This document shows, piece by piece, positions 10,377 to 21,422 of a DNA stretch of 41,062 nucleotides. Under the pieces are notes generated by a model. The model did not search any database. It saw nothing but the letters and a program-made list of their open reading frames with translations, and was not told where the DNA came from. The translations under genes were made by a program, and so were the position numbers. The stretch covers positions 1 to 41,062 of the forward strand of contig PAWX01000067.1 in NCBI GenBank assembly GCA_002714245.1, given 5' to 3'. Position 1 is the first letter of the stretch; every line of letters starts with the position of its first letter. This stretch comes from Gammaproteobacteria bacterium (lineage in GTDB: Bacteria; Pseudomonadota; Gammaproteobacteria; Pseudomonadales; Litorivicinaceae).

Positions 10377-12800
10377 GTGATAGGGCCCATCCGCTTTTTT
10401 ATCGGTCTTGGATTGACCACAGCTATTCTCGCAACGGCCGTGGTAATTGGTGGCTATGTTTACTTGAAGCCGGGTCTACCGGATGTTGAATCACTCCGTA
10501 CCGTAAAATTACAAACACCATTACAAATATTTACAGCCGACAAACAACTTATCGCGCAGTTCGGTGAAAAACATCGAGACCCAGTTAGTATCAATGAGGT
10601 CCCACTAGATCTTATTCGAGCATTCCTAGCAGCCGAAGATGACAATTTTAGAGATCACGTCGGTATTGACCCCTTTGGCCTCACTCGCGCGGCTTGGCAG
10701 CTAGTCTCTAGCGGCCAAATTCAATCAGGCGGCTCAACGATCACGATGCAGGTAGCCAAAAACTATTTTTTGACCCACGAACGAACCTTCGGCCGCAAAT
10801 TTCGTGAAATTCTGCTCGCTCTCGAAATTGAGAAAACACTTACCAAAGATGAAATCCTCGAACTCTATTTTAACGTGATTTTTCTTGGCCACCGAGCATA
10901 TGGCGTAAATGCTGCGGCACAAATTTATTACGGAAAAAACCTTGATGAATTGACTCTGGCACAGTCAGCAATGATCGCAGGGTTGCCGAAAGCTCCTTCA
11001 AAATATAATCCAGTCGCAAATCCGGAACGCGCTAAAGAACGTCGTGACTGGATTTTAAAACGCATGCTCAGTCTTAAGTTCATTGAAAAGTATGATTTTG
11101 AACTTGCAATCCAAGATCCCGTAACCGCGTCATTACATGGTGTTCACCTGGATCTAACCGCACCCTATGTCGCCGAAGAAGCCCGGAGGATTGCACTTGA
11201 GATCTTTGACGACCGCGCTTATACGGACGGCCTGCGTGTATTTACAACAATTCGCGGTGATTTCCAGAGATACGCCCAGAACGCTGTAATCCGTGGCCTG
11301 ATGGACTACGACCGACGTCATGGATGGCGAGGTGCCGAGCGGACACTTTCCGGAACTGTGCTGTTTGATTGGAAACGACAGCTAAAGAATGTTGACGAGA
11401 TTGGTCCGTTAAAGCCTGCCGTAGTTGTATCTGTCACCGAGAAAACAATCCGAGCCATTACCTCTGATGACCAATCGGTTACGATCGAAAAGGACGGATA
11501 TCGATGGGCACGTGAATACAAAAGCGTCAATTCTATCGGCCCGAGAATCAAAGATGCTCGGACCTTGGTAGCGCCCGGAGATCTTATTCGGGTATTAAGA
11601 GATGAGAGCATATGGTGGCTCGCACAAAAACCAGAGGTTGAGTCAGGGTTTGTGGCTCTAGATCCAAATACCGGTGCCATTCAGGCAATGATTGGTGGCT
11701 TCAACTATTTTGAGTCAAAATTCAATCGTGCAACTCAGGGCGGTCGTTTGGTCGGTTCAGGAATCAAACCTCTTATCTACACCGCTGCACTCGAATCGGG
11801 AATGACGCCTGCAACACTCATTAACGATGCGCCAGTTGTATTTGATCAGACGGAGGGGGCAACCGACTGGCGACCACAAAACTCCGGTGGCACATTTCTT
11901 GGACCAACACGACTTCGCACTGCCCTATACAGATCCCGCAACTTAGTGTCCGTTCGCCTTGTTCGAGAACTAGGTGTAAGCCGAATTATCGATATTGCTG
12001 AGCGTTTTGGGGTTGATGCCGCAAAACTTCCGAGAAATCTTTCCATCTCCCTGGGGACAGCATCTCTCACTCCGCTAGATATGGCGGAAATATATGCCAT
12101 TTTTGCCAACGGCGGGTTCCGAGTAAAAAATCATCTCATAGATCGTATCGAATCTGCAGACGGCGCTGTACTCTTCCAAACTAGGCCTGTCAGCATCTGT
12201 AAAATTGAATGTGATGGACGTCCTGTATCTGTTGATCTTGCCTTCGATAACCGAATCCGTCCCGTAAAGACGGATTTATTTGAAGCAGACTACACAAACA
12301 GGATCGCGCCAAGAGTGATTGACGAACGAATCCACTTCCTGATCAACGACATGTTGAAGGATGTCGTACAAAGAGGCACAGCAAAAAAAGCAAAATCTCT
12401 AAAGCGTTTTGACCTCGCAGGCAAAACAGGAACCACCAATGATCAAGTTGACGCGTGGTTCAATGGTTATCAAAAAGGAATCGTGGCATCTGTCTGGGTC
12501 GGTTTTGATCAACCGAAAACCTTGGGACGGTCAGAGTTCGGCGGTCGTGCCGCTCTCCCGATATGGATTGAGTTCATGAAACACGCGTTGAAGGACATTC
12601 AAGAGGATATGTCTCCACTACCAACTGGTGTTGTAGCTACCCGGATTGATCCAGAGACAGGGGCCAAAGCACGCACATCCCAAAAGGATACAATGCGTGA
12701 ATATTTCTTGCTGGAAAATCCCCCGAGGGAACCATTACCGGAAACAGTAATTCCGGCGAACGACGGTAAATCGATTCAAACACCGCAACAATTGTTTTAA
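10377..12800 (+). CDS. mrcA: Penicillin-binding protein 1A (transglycosylase/transpeptidase)
   Basis: GT51 motif EDDNFRDHVGID and GGSTITMQVAKNYFL; transpeptidase SGIKPLIY (SxxK-type region), SRN and KTGTT. GTG start. Confidence 0.95.
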   Translation: MIGPIRFFIGLGLTTAILATAVVIGGYVYLKPGLPDVESLRTVKLQTPLQIFTADKQLIAQFGEKHRDPVSINEVPLDLIRAFLAAEDDNFRDHVGIDPFGLTRAAWQLVSSGQIQSGGSTITMQVAKNYFLTHERTFGRKFREILLALEIEKTLTKDEILELYFNVIFLGHRAYGVNAAAQIYYGKNLDELTLAQSAMIAGLPKAPSKYNPVANPERAKERRDWILKRMLSLKFIEKYDFELAIQDPVTASLHGVHLDLTAPYVAEEARRIALEIFDDRAYTDGLRVFTTIRGDFQRYAQNAVIRGLMDYDRRHGWRGAERTLSGTVLFDWKRQLKNVDEIGPLKPAVVVSVTEKTIRAITSDDQSVTIEKDGYRWAREYKSVNSIGPRIKDARTLVAPGDLIRVLRDESIWWLAQKPEVESGFVALDPNTGAIQAMIGGFNYFESKFNRATQGGRLVGSGIKPLIYTAALESGMTPATLINDAPVVFDQTEGATDWRPQNSGGTFLGPTRLRTALYRSRNLVSVRLVRELGVSRIIDIAERFGVDAAKLPRNLSISLGTASLTPLDMAEIYAIFANGGFRVKNHLIDRIESADGAVLFQTRPVSICKIECDGRPVSVDLAFDNRIRPVKTDLFEADYTNRIAPRVIDERIHFLINDMLKDVVQRGTAKKAKSLKRFDLAGKTGTTNDQVDAWFNGYQKGIVASVWVGFDQPKTLGRSEFGGRAALPIWIEFMKHALKDIQEDMSPLPTGVVATRIDPETGAKARTSQKDTMREYFLLENPPREPLPETVIPANDGKSIQTPQQLF

Positions 12801-13549
12801 AACACACGGACCCTATTGGTCATATCCTTTAACTTTAGGGTCCACGGAGCATCGTTTTGCACCCACTGCGGAGATCTAGAAACCCATCCTCGGACCTCAA
12901 AACGGACTCCGATATGCACATTTGGGTCTGCCTTAGGCAAAAGAACACGCAGGCGACTGTCCAATATAAAGGACTTAGAATCGATGATCTTGGTCACACT
13001 ACCCACTCCAAATCGAAAACCATTTTTGTCCATTGCTTGTATGCGCTCTGGCAACTGACCAAGCGACCAAAAACCTTTCCTTGCCTTACGAGCAGCCCAT
13101 TCAATAGAAGACAAGCAACTTACCAATTTATTTTGGGGCGGGACTGATACCACCAAAGCGAGACCCTCGGAAACCAGTAATTCGCCAAGATACTTATCAT
13201 CCAACCATAAATTACCTAGCAATCGACCATATCGATCCACAGCTGCCGGCCATGGTGCGAGGCGAACTTTTTTTCTTGATAACCACTTTGTAACCTTTCG
13301 CTTAGCCTCTCGCGCGGATCGACCTTTCCAACCCGAATCGTTAAGTTCGAAAGAATTGAATCCGGTTAAACGAACGCGAGATCCGTCGTCAAAAACGACG
13401 GTATCCCCGTCAATGACCCGATTGATCCCAAATTCAGGGGACAACCCTTTTGGGGTTGGACACGGCTCGGCAAAAACAACGCTCGAGAACGCAAGGGTCA
13501 CAAAAAAAGTCCCCTTAACACTTGTTTTAGTTCGAAATAGCGCGTCCAC
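12797..13549 (-). CDS. Staphylococcal nuclease-like (SNc) secreted nuclease
   Basis: [23 protein letters not shown]...[27 protein letters not shown] is the SNase fold signature, with a hydrophobic signal-like N-terminus ([18 protein letters not shown]). Start uncertain: the ORF opens inside rpmE, and an in-frame GTG at 13549 is the best candidate I see. Confidence 0.8.
   Translation of the reverse strand: MDALFRTKTSVKGTFFVTLAFSSVVFAEPCPTPKGLSPEFGINRVIDGDTVVFDDGSRVRLTGFNSFELNDSGWKGRSAREAKRKVTKWLSRKKVRLAPWPAAVDRYGRLLGNLWLDDKYLGELLVSEGLALVVSVPPQNKLVSCLSSIEWAARKARKGFWSLGQLPERIQAMDKNGFRFGVGSVTKIIDSKSFILDSRLRVLLPKADPNVHIGVRFEVRGWVSRSPQWVQNDAPWTLKLKDMTNRVRVF
12808..12843. repeat. Inverted repeat (8-bp arms) at the mrcA/nuclease 3' junction
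   Basis: GGACCCTA (12808-12815) ... TAGGGTCC (12836-12843), 20-nt loop, inside the nuclease C-terminal codons just after the mrcA stop. Confidence 0.65.
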
Positions 13550-13742
13550 CAAAGCGCTTATTGAAGCGGTCAATACGACCTCCGGTGTCGAGTACCTTCT
13601 GTTTCCCGGTGTAAAAGGGGTGACACTCTTGGCATACATCTACGGTAAAGTCCTCGCCCTTTGTTGAGCGCGTCTCGTAAACCGCCCCGCATGAGCAAGT
13701 GACCTTCACGTCTGAATACGCTGGATGAATATCAGCTCTCAT
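13527..13742 (-). CDS. rpmE: 50S ribosomal protein L31 (zinc-binding type)
   Basis: [49 protein letters not shown]...; Cys pairs C-x-C and CxxC retained. Start trimmed to the internal Met at 13742. Confidence 0.96.
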   Translation of the reverse strand: MRADIHPAYSDVKVTCSCGAVYETRSTKGEDFTVDVCQECHPFYTGKQKVLDTGGRIDRFNKRFGGRAISN

Positions 13743-13855
13743 CTGTTTTATCCTCTGTATACTCGATGCCGCCTCCCCAACCGCCCTGCGCGTTAGGCAC
13801 CGCATCAATAGTGGGCGGCGCATGTTATCAAAAATTAAGGCGATCAAGGAAGCCT

Positions 13856-15817
13856 ATGCCACGCTTTTTCATCAAAGTTTTTGTTCCCGGTCCTTTTTTC
13901 GAGCCGCTCATTTATGCGTCGGAGACCCCAATCAATGCGGGTGTGCGGGTCCGAGTAGCGCTTGGATCTCGTGAAATTATAGGAATAACCGCAGGCAAAA
14001 CCGAAAAACCCAAGACCCTAAAAATCATAAAACCCATTTTGTCTGCCATTGATGCACATTCAATTATCAGTGAGGAACAACAGGCTTTAGTTCAATTTGC
14101 GTCGGACTATTATAACGCCCCACTGGGAGATTTTTTATTATCCAGTCTCCCGGCACCGATTCGAAAGGGAAGACCAATGCCCACAGCAAAGACAGAATCG
14201 GGGCTCGCACGACCTTGCGCTCATCAAATAACCAACGACCAATCCAAGGCCATTCAATCCGTTGATGAGGCTTATCAAAGCTTTCAATGCTTCCTTCTGC
14301 AAGGGGTCACAGGAAGTGGTAAAACGCAAATCTTTTCTGAATTGATTCATAGGACAATCGCACGAAAACGGCAGGTCTTATTGCTTGTTCCCGAGATCGG
14401 ACTTACCGGTCAAATGGTTGAACGAATTCGGGAGCAACTGGATGGTCAGCTTGCTGTGTCTCATTCTGGCCTTGCCGACGGAGCAAGGGCCAGCGCCTTC
14501 GTGGCGGCCTCAGATGGTCTTGCTGACGTAGTAATTGGGACACGATCTACGCTTTTTACCCCGATGCCTCGCCTAGGTTTGATTCTGATTGACGAAGAAC
14601 ACGATGGTGCTTACAAAAATCAGGAGGGATGCCGATATTCAGCTAGAGATCTAGCGGTTGTTAGGGCCCAACAACGTGGTATCCCTGTGGTGTTATCTTC
14701 GGCAACACCGTCACTGGAGACTTGGCATAGAGCAGAGCTTGGAAAATACAAACGACTGCAGTTATCTTCTCGCCCAAGCAAAAGACCCGCGCCATTGATT
14801 CGTCTTATTGATGCGCGTCAAGACAAACCAAGAGATGGATTAACTGGCGCATCACGCCGGGCAATTCGGCAAACGGTTGATTGCGGGCGACAAGTTCTGG
14901 TTTTCTTGAATCGTCGCGGGTACTCGCCCATCTTAATGTGCACGGACTGTGGTTGGACACCGGGGTGTAAACATTGCGACGGGAGGCCCACATTGCATAA
15001 ACAACCAGATTGTCTGTGGTGCCATCACTGCGATCACCGTTTAAAAAAGCCTAATGTATGCCCGGAGTGCGCTGGTACAAATTTACTAGCTATTGGTCAG
15101 GGAACCGAGCGCCTCGAGGAAGCGCTATCTGCATCATTTTCTGATATCCCCATTATTCGTTTTGATCGCGATACCACAACACGTAGACGCGCCTTTCAAA
15201 GGCTACTGGAGCCAGTTATAAACGGCGACCCCTGCATCATGGTTGGGACTCAAATGCTCGCCAAAGGCCATGACTTTAAGAAACTTTCAACAGTCATTGT
15301 GGCTGACGCGGATCAGGGGCTATACAACGCAGATTTCCGATCCGTTGAACACTTCGTTCAACTTCTCACGCAGGTTGCTGGTCGAGCTGGACGACACGAG
15401 GATCGTGGCCAAGTACTAATCCAGACACACCAGCCGGATTCAGACTGGATTACACGTATGCTTACGCAAGATTATGACCAGATTGCAAATGCAATGATTG
15501 CTGAGCGCGCGCTATTTAACTGGCCGCCAAGCTCTCACTTGGCTTTGATTACCGCTCGGGCTTTGGCACCTTCCCCCGTTTTTAGTGCCCTTGGTGATAT
15601 CGCCCAACAGATCCAAGCGTTGAATAGCCCGGTCAAGATCTTAGGACCAGCTCCCGCTCCGATGGAACGCCGTAATCGCCAATATCACGGACAATTGCTA
15701 ATCCTTGGCAAACGTTCAGTGGTTCAGTGGGTTTTGAAAGCAACCGGCCCATGGGCTTATAAGAAGTATGGAAAAGTATTGATTCAGCTAGATGTCGACC
15801 CCCGTAATCTTTGGTGA
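13856..15817 (+). CDS. priA: Primosomal protein N' (replication restart helicase)
   Basis: Helicase motifs LLQGVTGSGKTQIFSEL and LILIDEEHDGAYKNQEG, and zinc-binding cysteines (CTDCGWTPGCKHCDG...CLWCHHCDH...CPECAG). Start trimmed to MPRFFIKVFV. Confidence 0.95.
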   Translation: MPRFFIKVFVPGPFFEPLIYASETPINAGVRVRVALGSREIIGITAGKTEKPKTLKIIKPILSAIDAHSIISEEQQALVQFASDYYNAPLGDFLLSSLPAPIRKGRPMPTAKTESGLARPCAHQITNDQSKAIQSVDEAYQSFQCFLLQGVTGSGKTQIFSELIHRTIARKRQVLLLVPEIGLTGQMVERIREQLDGQLAVSHSGLADGARASAFVAASDGLADVVIGTRSTLFTPMPRLGLILIDEEHDGAYKNQEGCRYSARDLAVVRAQQRGIPVVLSSATPSLETWHRAELGKYKRLQLSSRPSKRPAPLIRLIDARQDKPRDGLTGASRRAIRQTVDCGRQVLVFLNRRGYSPILMCTDCGWTPGCKHCDGRPTLHKQPDCLWCHHCDHRLKKPNVCPECAGTNLLAIGQGTERLEEALSASFSDIPIIRFDRDTTTRRRAFQRLLEPVINGDPCIMVGTQMLAKGHDFKKLSTVIVADADQGLYNADFRSVEHFVQLLTQVAGRAGRHEDRGQVLIQTHQPDSDWITRMLTQDYDQIANAMIAERALFNWPPSSHLALITARALAPSPVFSALGDIAQQIQALNSPVKILGPAPAPMERRNRQYHGQLLILGKRSVVQWVLKATGPWAYKKYGKVLIQLDVDPRNLW

Positions 15818-15850
15818 TGCTACACTCGCGCCCTCAACCGGAGAGACATT

Positions 15851-17593
15851 ATGAAGGACGCTGTCGCTGCGCTATTCGAACAAGCGCTCGATCAACTCAT
15901 CGACGAAGACATCATTCAGGCAACTGATCGGAGGGTTGTGCAGATTGAAAATACTCGCGATCCTGCGCATGGGGATTTGGCAACAAATGTTGCCATGATG
16001 CACGCCAAAGCTGCTCAAATGGCCCCGCGCGAAATGGCCGAAGTTATCATCGATAAGTTACCTCCATCCAAGATGATCCGTTACATAGAAATTGCAGGTC
16101 CTGGATTTATTAATCTGTGCCTAGCGCAAGAGATCGCTTTCGAACCGGTAATCAATTGTCTCGAGCATAATGAACATTTCGGACATCATGGTCACACCAA
16201 CGAGCGGATTCAGGTTGAATATGTATCAGCCAATCCAACGGGTCCCTTGCATGTCGGCCATGGCCGAGGAGCCGCATATGGTGCCACGCTTGTGAACCTA
16301 CTGAGTGCTCGTGGACATGATGTGGAAGCAGAATATTATGTCAATGACGCAGGTCGTCAGATGGACATTCTAGCGGTGAGTGTTTTTTTACGATACCTGG
16401 AAAAGACCGGCCAGTGCGTTAGTTTTCCATCAGCAGGCTACCGAGGTGATTACATCTCAGACCTCGGCGAGAGGCTGTTACGGAAATCAAGCATTTCATC
16501 AAAAATTAAGTTTAATGAACTACTAAAAAATGTAATAGCCGACTCAGAAGAAAAAAAAGACGCACACATTGATGGACTCATTCAGAATAGCAAGCAGTGC
16601 CTAGGCGGAGAATGGTGGCAGCCATTCGATCTTGCGCTCTCAGCAATTCTTTCTGACATCAAAGAGGATCTGTCTGAGTTTGGTGCAAACTTCGATCAGT
16701 GGTTCAGTGAAAAGTCACTTGTGAGCTCAGGTGAGATAAATATGGTAATCGCAAAACTCGAGGACCGTGGACATCTTTATGAGAACGCTGGTGCTTTATG
16801 GTTTAGGTCCACCGACTTTGGCGATGACAAAGACCGTGTAGTTCGCAGAGAGAATGGCGAGACCACCTATTTTACAAGCGATATCGCTTATATTGCCAAC
16901 AAATTGTCACGCGGATTTGACCGAATTATTTATGTCTGGGGCGCTGACCACCACGGGTATATAGTGCGAATCAAGGCGGCTGCCCAAGCACTTGGGTTTG
17001 ATCCAGGGCGACTGACTATCCGCTTGGTTCAATTTGCGAATTTGTATAAAGATGGCGAACGCCTGCAGATGTCGACCCGCTCAGGTTCTTTTGTGACCTT
17101 AAGGGAACTAAGAGAGGATATCGGTCGCGATGCCTGCCGCTACTTTTATGTGATGCGTAAGGCAGATCAACACCTTGATTTCGATTTATCACTAGCTACC
17201 AGCCAGTCGAAAGATAACCCGGTTTATTACGTGCAGTACGCTCACGCCCGGATATGTCGAGTATTTGAAGGCATTAATGACACACCATTTGATCAAAATC
17301 GTGGCATAAATAACTTGGCAGATTTAACAACCCAAGAAGAGCTAGATTTAGCGACCACTATTGGTCGATTCCCTGAGGTAATTAAAAGGGCAGCAGATGG
17401 TTTGGAGGCCCACCTTGTTTGTTATTACCTGCAGGATTTAGCGGCTGATTTTCATAGATGGTACAACGGTAGCCGGCTGTTAGTAGAAACATTGGAGACC
17501 AGAGATGCAAGACTTGCACTTGCAAAGGCCGTACAGATTGTCATTCGGAATGGACTTTCTTTGCTTGGTGTCAGTGCTCCGAGATCGATGTAA
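15851..17593 (+). CDS. argS: Arginyl-tRNA synthetase
   Basis: VEYVSANPTGPLHVGHGRGAAYG (HIGH-like), QMSTRSG. Confidence 0.97.
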   Translation: MKDAVAALFEQALDQLIDEDIIQATDRRVVQIENTRDPAHGDLATNVAMMHAKAAQMAPREMAEVIIDKLPPSKMIRYIEIAGPGFINLCLAQEIAFEPVINCLEHNEHFGHHGHTNERIQVEYVSANPTGPLHVGHGRGAAYGATLVNLLSARGHDVEAEYYVNDAGRQMDILAVSVFLRYLEKTGQCVSFPSAGYRGDYISDLGERLLRKSSISSKIKFNELLKNVIADSEEKKDAHIDGLIQNSKQCLGGEWWQPFDLALSAILSDIKEDLSEFGANFDQWFSEKSLVSSGEINMVIAKLEDRGHLYENAGALWFRSTDFGDDKDRVVRRENGETTYFTSDIAYIANKLSRGFDRIIYVWGADHHGYIVRIKAAAQALGFDPGRLTIRLVQFANLYKDGERLQMSTRSGSFVTLRELREDIGRDACRYFYVMRKADQHLDFDLSLATSQSKDNPVYYVQYAHARICRVFEGINDTPFDQNRGINNLADLTTQEELDLATTIGRFPEVIKRAADGLEAHLVCYYLQDLAADFHRWYNGSRLLVETLETRDARLALAKAVQIVIRNGLSLLGVSAPRSM

Positions 17594-18186
17594 TGCGTGA
17601 TTACTCCACGCAAGCATCAAGACATCGAAGAACTGAAAAAAAAGGTCCAAGTGCTGCTATTGGGGTTACGTTAAGCATTATTTTGCTTGGCATCGTCGTT
17701 GTGATTCTCATTTGGTTGAACCAAAATGCAAAGGACATAGAAATGACAGATACGCCTCAACCGACACTGTCTGAACCAACAAATCAGACATCCTCATCCA
17801 ACACCTCTACTGCAACAGAAAGGGCCCTCACAATTGAACAAGAGATTCCAGAAGCGCCTGAGAACTTTTATACCTTTTATAAGTTGTTGATCTCTGGTGA
17901 AGTCCCCATTGATCTCGAAGAAGGAAAGGCAAGCGATGAGGCCGTCGCTGAGAAGTTAAAGAGTACGATTATTCAAATCGCCTCATTCAGAAACGCAGAG
18001 GCAGCAGAGGACGCCCGGGTTACACTACTGTTTTTAGACCTTAGAGCACGAGTGATCCCACCAAGTCCAACCAACGGCGGATGGTATCGACTGGTACTTG
18101 GGCCGTTCAAAACTATTCGCGATATGCAAGCGACAGTCGATACGTTGACAAAAAATGGTTATAACCCGCTTGAGCGAAAGGAATAA
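17593..18186 (+). CDS. Membrane-anchored SPOR-domain protein (FtsN-like position and architecture)
   Basis: Short cytoplasmic N-terminus, one TM ([21 protein letters not shown]), Ser/Thr-rich linker, C-terminal SPOR-like module ([21 protein letters not shown]...[29 protein letters not shown]). Start overlaps the argS stop (TAATG). Confidence 0.85.
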   Translation: MRDYSTQASRHRRTEKKGPSAAIGVTLSIILLGIVVVILIWLNQNAKDIEMTDTPQPTLSEPTNQTSSSNTSTATERALTIEQEIPEAPENFYTFYKLLISGEVPIDLEEGKASDEAVAEKLKSTIIQIASFRNAEAAEDARVTLLFLDLRARVIPPSPTNGGWYRLVLGPFKTIRDMQATVDTLTKNGYNPLERKE

Positions 18187-18188
18187 AT

Positions 18189-18737
18189 ATGGAGCAATTT
18201 CACGGGACAACGATTGTCTCAGTCCGACGAGGTGATCAGGTCTGCATCGGTGGTGATGGACAAGTTACCTTAGGCAATACCGTGATGAAAGGTAATGCTC
18301 GGAAAGTAAGACGTCTTTATCACAATCAGGTTCTTGCTGGTTTTGCTGGCGGCACTGCCGATGCCTTCACTCTATTTGAACGCTTTGATGCAAAGCTTGA
18401 AAAGCATCAAGGCAATCTAACTAGAGCAGCGGTGGAACTGGCAAAAGACTGGCGACAAGACCGCATATTGCGAAGACTAGAGGCAATTCTAGCGGTTGCA
18501 GATACCGAAACATCTCTGATCATCACCGGCAACGGAGATGTCATGGAGCCAGAAAATGGAATTATTGCCGTCGGATCGGGAGGGCCATTTGCGCAAGCCG
18601 CAGCGCTTGCGCTTCTCCGAAATACTAAACTTCCGGCACGTGCGATTATCGAAGAGGCACTGAAAGCCGCTGGCGAGATTTGCATATATACAAATAGTAA
18701 TTTTACTATCGATGAACTGAATACAACCCATGACTGA
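18189..18737 (+). CDS. hslV: ATP-dependent protease HslVU, peptidase subunit
   Basis: [38 protein letters not shown]; adjacent hslU. Confidence 0.97.
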   Translation: MEQFHGTTIVSVRRGDQVCIGGDGQVTLGNTVMKGNARKVRRLYHNQVLAGFAGGTADAFTLFERFDAKLEKHQGNLTRAAVELAKDWRQDRILRRLEAILAVADTETSLIITGNGDVMEPENGIIAVGSGGPFAQAAALALLRNTKLPARAIIEEALKAAGEICIYTNSNFTIDELNTTHD

Positions 18738-20052
18738 CCTTTCGCCACAAGAAATCGTATCGCAGCTTGATCGGCACATTATTGGTCAAGCTGATGCCAA
18801 ACGTGCTGTAGCAATTGCCTTGCGCAACCGTTGGCGTCGCATGCAGCTCTCATCAGAATTAGCCAAAGAAGTCACACCAAAAAATATCCTGATGATTGGC
18901 CCTACTGGTGTAGGTAAAACCGAAATAGCGAGACGACTAGCCCGGCTTGCTGAGGCTCCATTTATTAAGATCGAAGCAACAAAATTCACCGAAGTCGGCT
19001 ACGTGGGCCGCGATGTTGAATCAATTATTCGTGATCTCACAGGCGTTGCGATTAAAGATGAACGCGAACGTCTTTTGGTTAATGTCCGTGATCGGGCGGA
19101 AGATCGTGCCGAGGAGCGGATCCTCGACATTTTACTTCCGCCCCCGAGAGGCGATCAGCCAATTCAATCTGATAACAGTGGCGCTCGTCAGGTCTTTCGA
19201 AAGAAATTACGAGAAGGTGAGTTGGATAATAAAGAAATTGAAATCGATGTTAGAGCATCAGGCGTAGGCGTTGATATCTTAACACCTCCAGGTATGGAAG
19301 ACATGGCAAGCCAACTACAAGACATGTTTTCCAAATTCGGTCAGGACAATACGAAACGACGGAAACTGCTAATACAGGACGCATTCAAGATTATCGTTGA
19401 TGAGGAAGCGGCCCGCTTAATCTCTGACGATGATGTCAAGTCAACGGCTATAGCCAACGTTGAAGGCCGCGGCATCGTCTTTTTAGATGAGATTGATAAG
19501 GTATGTCGCCGTGAAAACACCCAAGGTGCAGATATTAGTCGCGAAGGCGTTCAACGTGACCTGCTTCCCTTGATCGAAGGTACAACAGTGCAAACCAAAT
19601 TTGGATCTGTCAAAACCGATCACATTTTGTTTATCGCCTCTGGGGCATTTCATTTGTCTAAGCCATCAGATCTTGTTCCGGAATTGCAGGGTCGGCTGCC
19701 TATCCGTGTTGAACTCGATGCACTGAAGCCTGATGACTTCGCCCGCATTCTCACTGAGCCAGATCATTCTCTTGTGACGCAGTACAAAGCACTACTACAA
19801 ACGGACGGTATTACTATTGAATTCGCAGATAGCAGTATTGACGCGATCGCAGAAATTGCCGCTCGCGTGAACGAGAAGACCGAGAATATAGGGGCTAGGC
19901 GTTTGCATACTCTGGTTGAGCGGGTTCTAGAGGATTTGTTATTCCAAACTGGGCAAATAGCCACTGAACCAGTCACAATCGACCGAAACTATGTCGAGTC
20001 GCGCCTGACAGAACTTAGTCAAGATGAAGATTTGTCACAGTTCATCCTATGA
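18730..20052 (+). CDS. hslU: HslU ATPase (unfoldase) subunit
   Basis: [49 protein letters not shown]. 8-nt overlap with hslV (ATGACTGA). Confidence 0.97.
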   Translation: MTDLSPQEIVSQLDRHIIGQADAKRAVAIALRNRWRRMQLSSELAKEVTPKNILMIGPTGVGKTEIARRLARLAEAPFIKIEATKFTEVGYVGRDVESIIRDLTGVAIKDERERLLVNVRDRAEDRAEERILDILLPPPRGDQPIQSDNSGARQVFRKKLREGELDNKEIEIDVRASGVGVDILTPPGMEDMASQLQDMFSKFGQDNTKRRKLLIQDAFKIIVDEEAARLISDDDVKSTAIANVEGRGIVFLDEIDKVCRRENTQGADISREGVQRDLLPLIEGTTVQTKFGSVKTDHILFIASGAFHLSKPSDLVPELQGRLPIRVELDALKPDDFARILTEPDHSLVTQYKALLQTDGITIEFADSSIDAIAEIAARVNEKTENIGARRLHTLVERVLEDLLFQTGQIATEPVTIDRNYVESRLTELSQDEDLSQFIL

Positions 20053-20058
20053 GGTGAT

Positions 20059-20802
20059 ATGAAAAAAACCACACATTTCGGATTCAAAGAAGTCCCCATT
20101 AAGGAAAAGACATATCGCGTTCGGAAAGTCTTCAATAGCGTCGCGACGCGTTACGATCTGATGAATGACTTAATGTCTGCTGGCCTTCATCGCATTTGGA
20201 AGCGCGTAGCCATCGAGACAATCGCAATTCGACCTGGAATGCAGATTCTTGATTTGGCGTCAGGTACCGGTGATTTAGCGCGTGGAATGTCGCGCCGAGC
20301 TGGCTCTGAAGGCCATGTCGTCATCACCGATATCAATGAGCGGATGCTCCACGTCGGTAGGAATAAATGTATCGATAATGGAAAGCTGAAGGGTCTGAGT
20401 TGGTGCCAATGTGACGCAGAAACACTGCCATATCCGAATGAAGCATTTGATAGAGTGACGATCGGATTCGGTCTTCGAAATGTCACTGATAAAGATGCAG
20501 CCCTCCGCGAGATGCATCGGATTCTAAAGCCAACTGGCAAAGCATTGGTTCTCGAATTTTCAAAACCAGTCTCCTCATCACTCTCTCAAATTTACGACAT
20601 CTACAGTTTTTCGGTGCTCCCAGCAATGGGCCATTTCGTCGCGCAGGACAAAGAATCATATCAATACTTGGCCGAATCAATTCGAAAACACCCCGATCAA
20701 GATACGCTCGCAGAAATGATGAGAGAAGCCGATTTTGGGTCTGTTACTTACACAAATTTAACCGGAGGCATTGTCGCGATTCATACCGGGGTAAAAGCAT
20801 GA
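20059..20802 (+). CDS. ubiE: Ubiquinone/menaquinone biosynthesis C-methyltransferase
   Basis: THFGFKEVPIKEKTYRVRKVFNSVATRYDLMNDLMSAGLHRIWK; SAM motif ILDLASGTGDLA. Confidence 0.97.
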   Translation: MKKTTHFGFKEVPIKEKTYRVRKVFNSVATRYDLMNDLMSAGLHRIWKRVAIETIAIRPGMQILDLASGTGDLARGMSRRAGSEGHVVITDINERMLHVGRNKCIDNGKLKGLSWCQCDAETLPYPNEAFDRVTIGFGLRNVTDKDAALREMHRILKPTGKALVLEFSKPVSSSLSQIYDIYSFSVLPAMGHFVAQDKESYQYLAESIRKHPDQDTLAEMMREADFGSVTYTNLTGGIVAIHTGVKA

Positions 20803-21422
20803 TTCCACGCCTCATGATTGCGGGCCTCGTTGCCGCTTCTGAAAAAGTGATTTCTGCAGGTATGCATGCCGCAGATATTCGGCCCGAACGACTGGCACCC
20901 ATGGTTGGTAAGGTTTTGAAAGTAAGAATTACTGATCTCGATCTTGATATTTGGATCAGTTGTGGAGAAGAACGCTGGTGGCTAGCCACAGAACCACAGC
21001 AAAGTGCAGATGTGGAGCTATCTGGAACTCTTGGAAGCCTTATCGAAACGGCCAAGGCACTTACACAACCTAATGCGCCTCTAATTTTTGAAGGTCTCGA
21101 TATCCGCGGTAGCGTGGGCGTCCTTCAAACCATGCAGAAAACTTTTCAGGATATAGATTTAGATTGGGAGGATGCGGCTACAAGAGCGCTAGGGCCCGTT
21201 CCAGCTAATCTACTGATCAAAACATTACGGACAGCCCGTGCGCAATGGTTAACGAGCCGAGCATCGCTCAAAAGGCAAACCCATGAATTTTTGCGGTCTG
21301 AACAAAGTACTCTGATCACCTCGGACTTGTTTTTGGATACGGAAAAAAGAGCAACCTCGCTGAAACGAAAAATTGACCGGCTGGAAGCACGCTTAAAACG
21401 CATTGAGGGTCAACATGGGTAG
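20799..21422 (+). CDS. ubiJ: Ubiquinone biosynthesis accessory factor (SCP2-like)
   Basis: Position between ubiE and ubiB, SCP2-like domain and C-terminal coiled coil (RLEARLKRIEGQ). Confidence 0.88.
   Translation: MIPRLMIAGLVAASEKVISAGMHAADIRPERLAPMVGKVLKVRITDLDLDIWISCGEERWWLATEPQQSADVELSGTLGSLIETAKALTQPNAPLIFEGLDIRGSVGVLQTMQKTFQDIDLDWEDAATRALGPVPANLLIKTLRTARAQWLTSRASLKRQTHEFLRSEQSTLITSDLFLDTEKRATSLKRKIDRLEARLKRIEGQHG

Noticed and set aside
10734-12109. Antisense ORFs within mrcA (10734-10922, 11318-11680, 11846-12109)
   Set aside because: Shadow ORFs of a conserved gene with no supporting start/SD or homology that I recognise.
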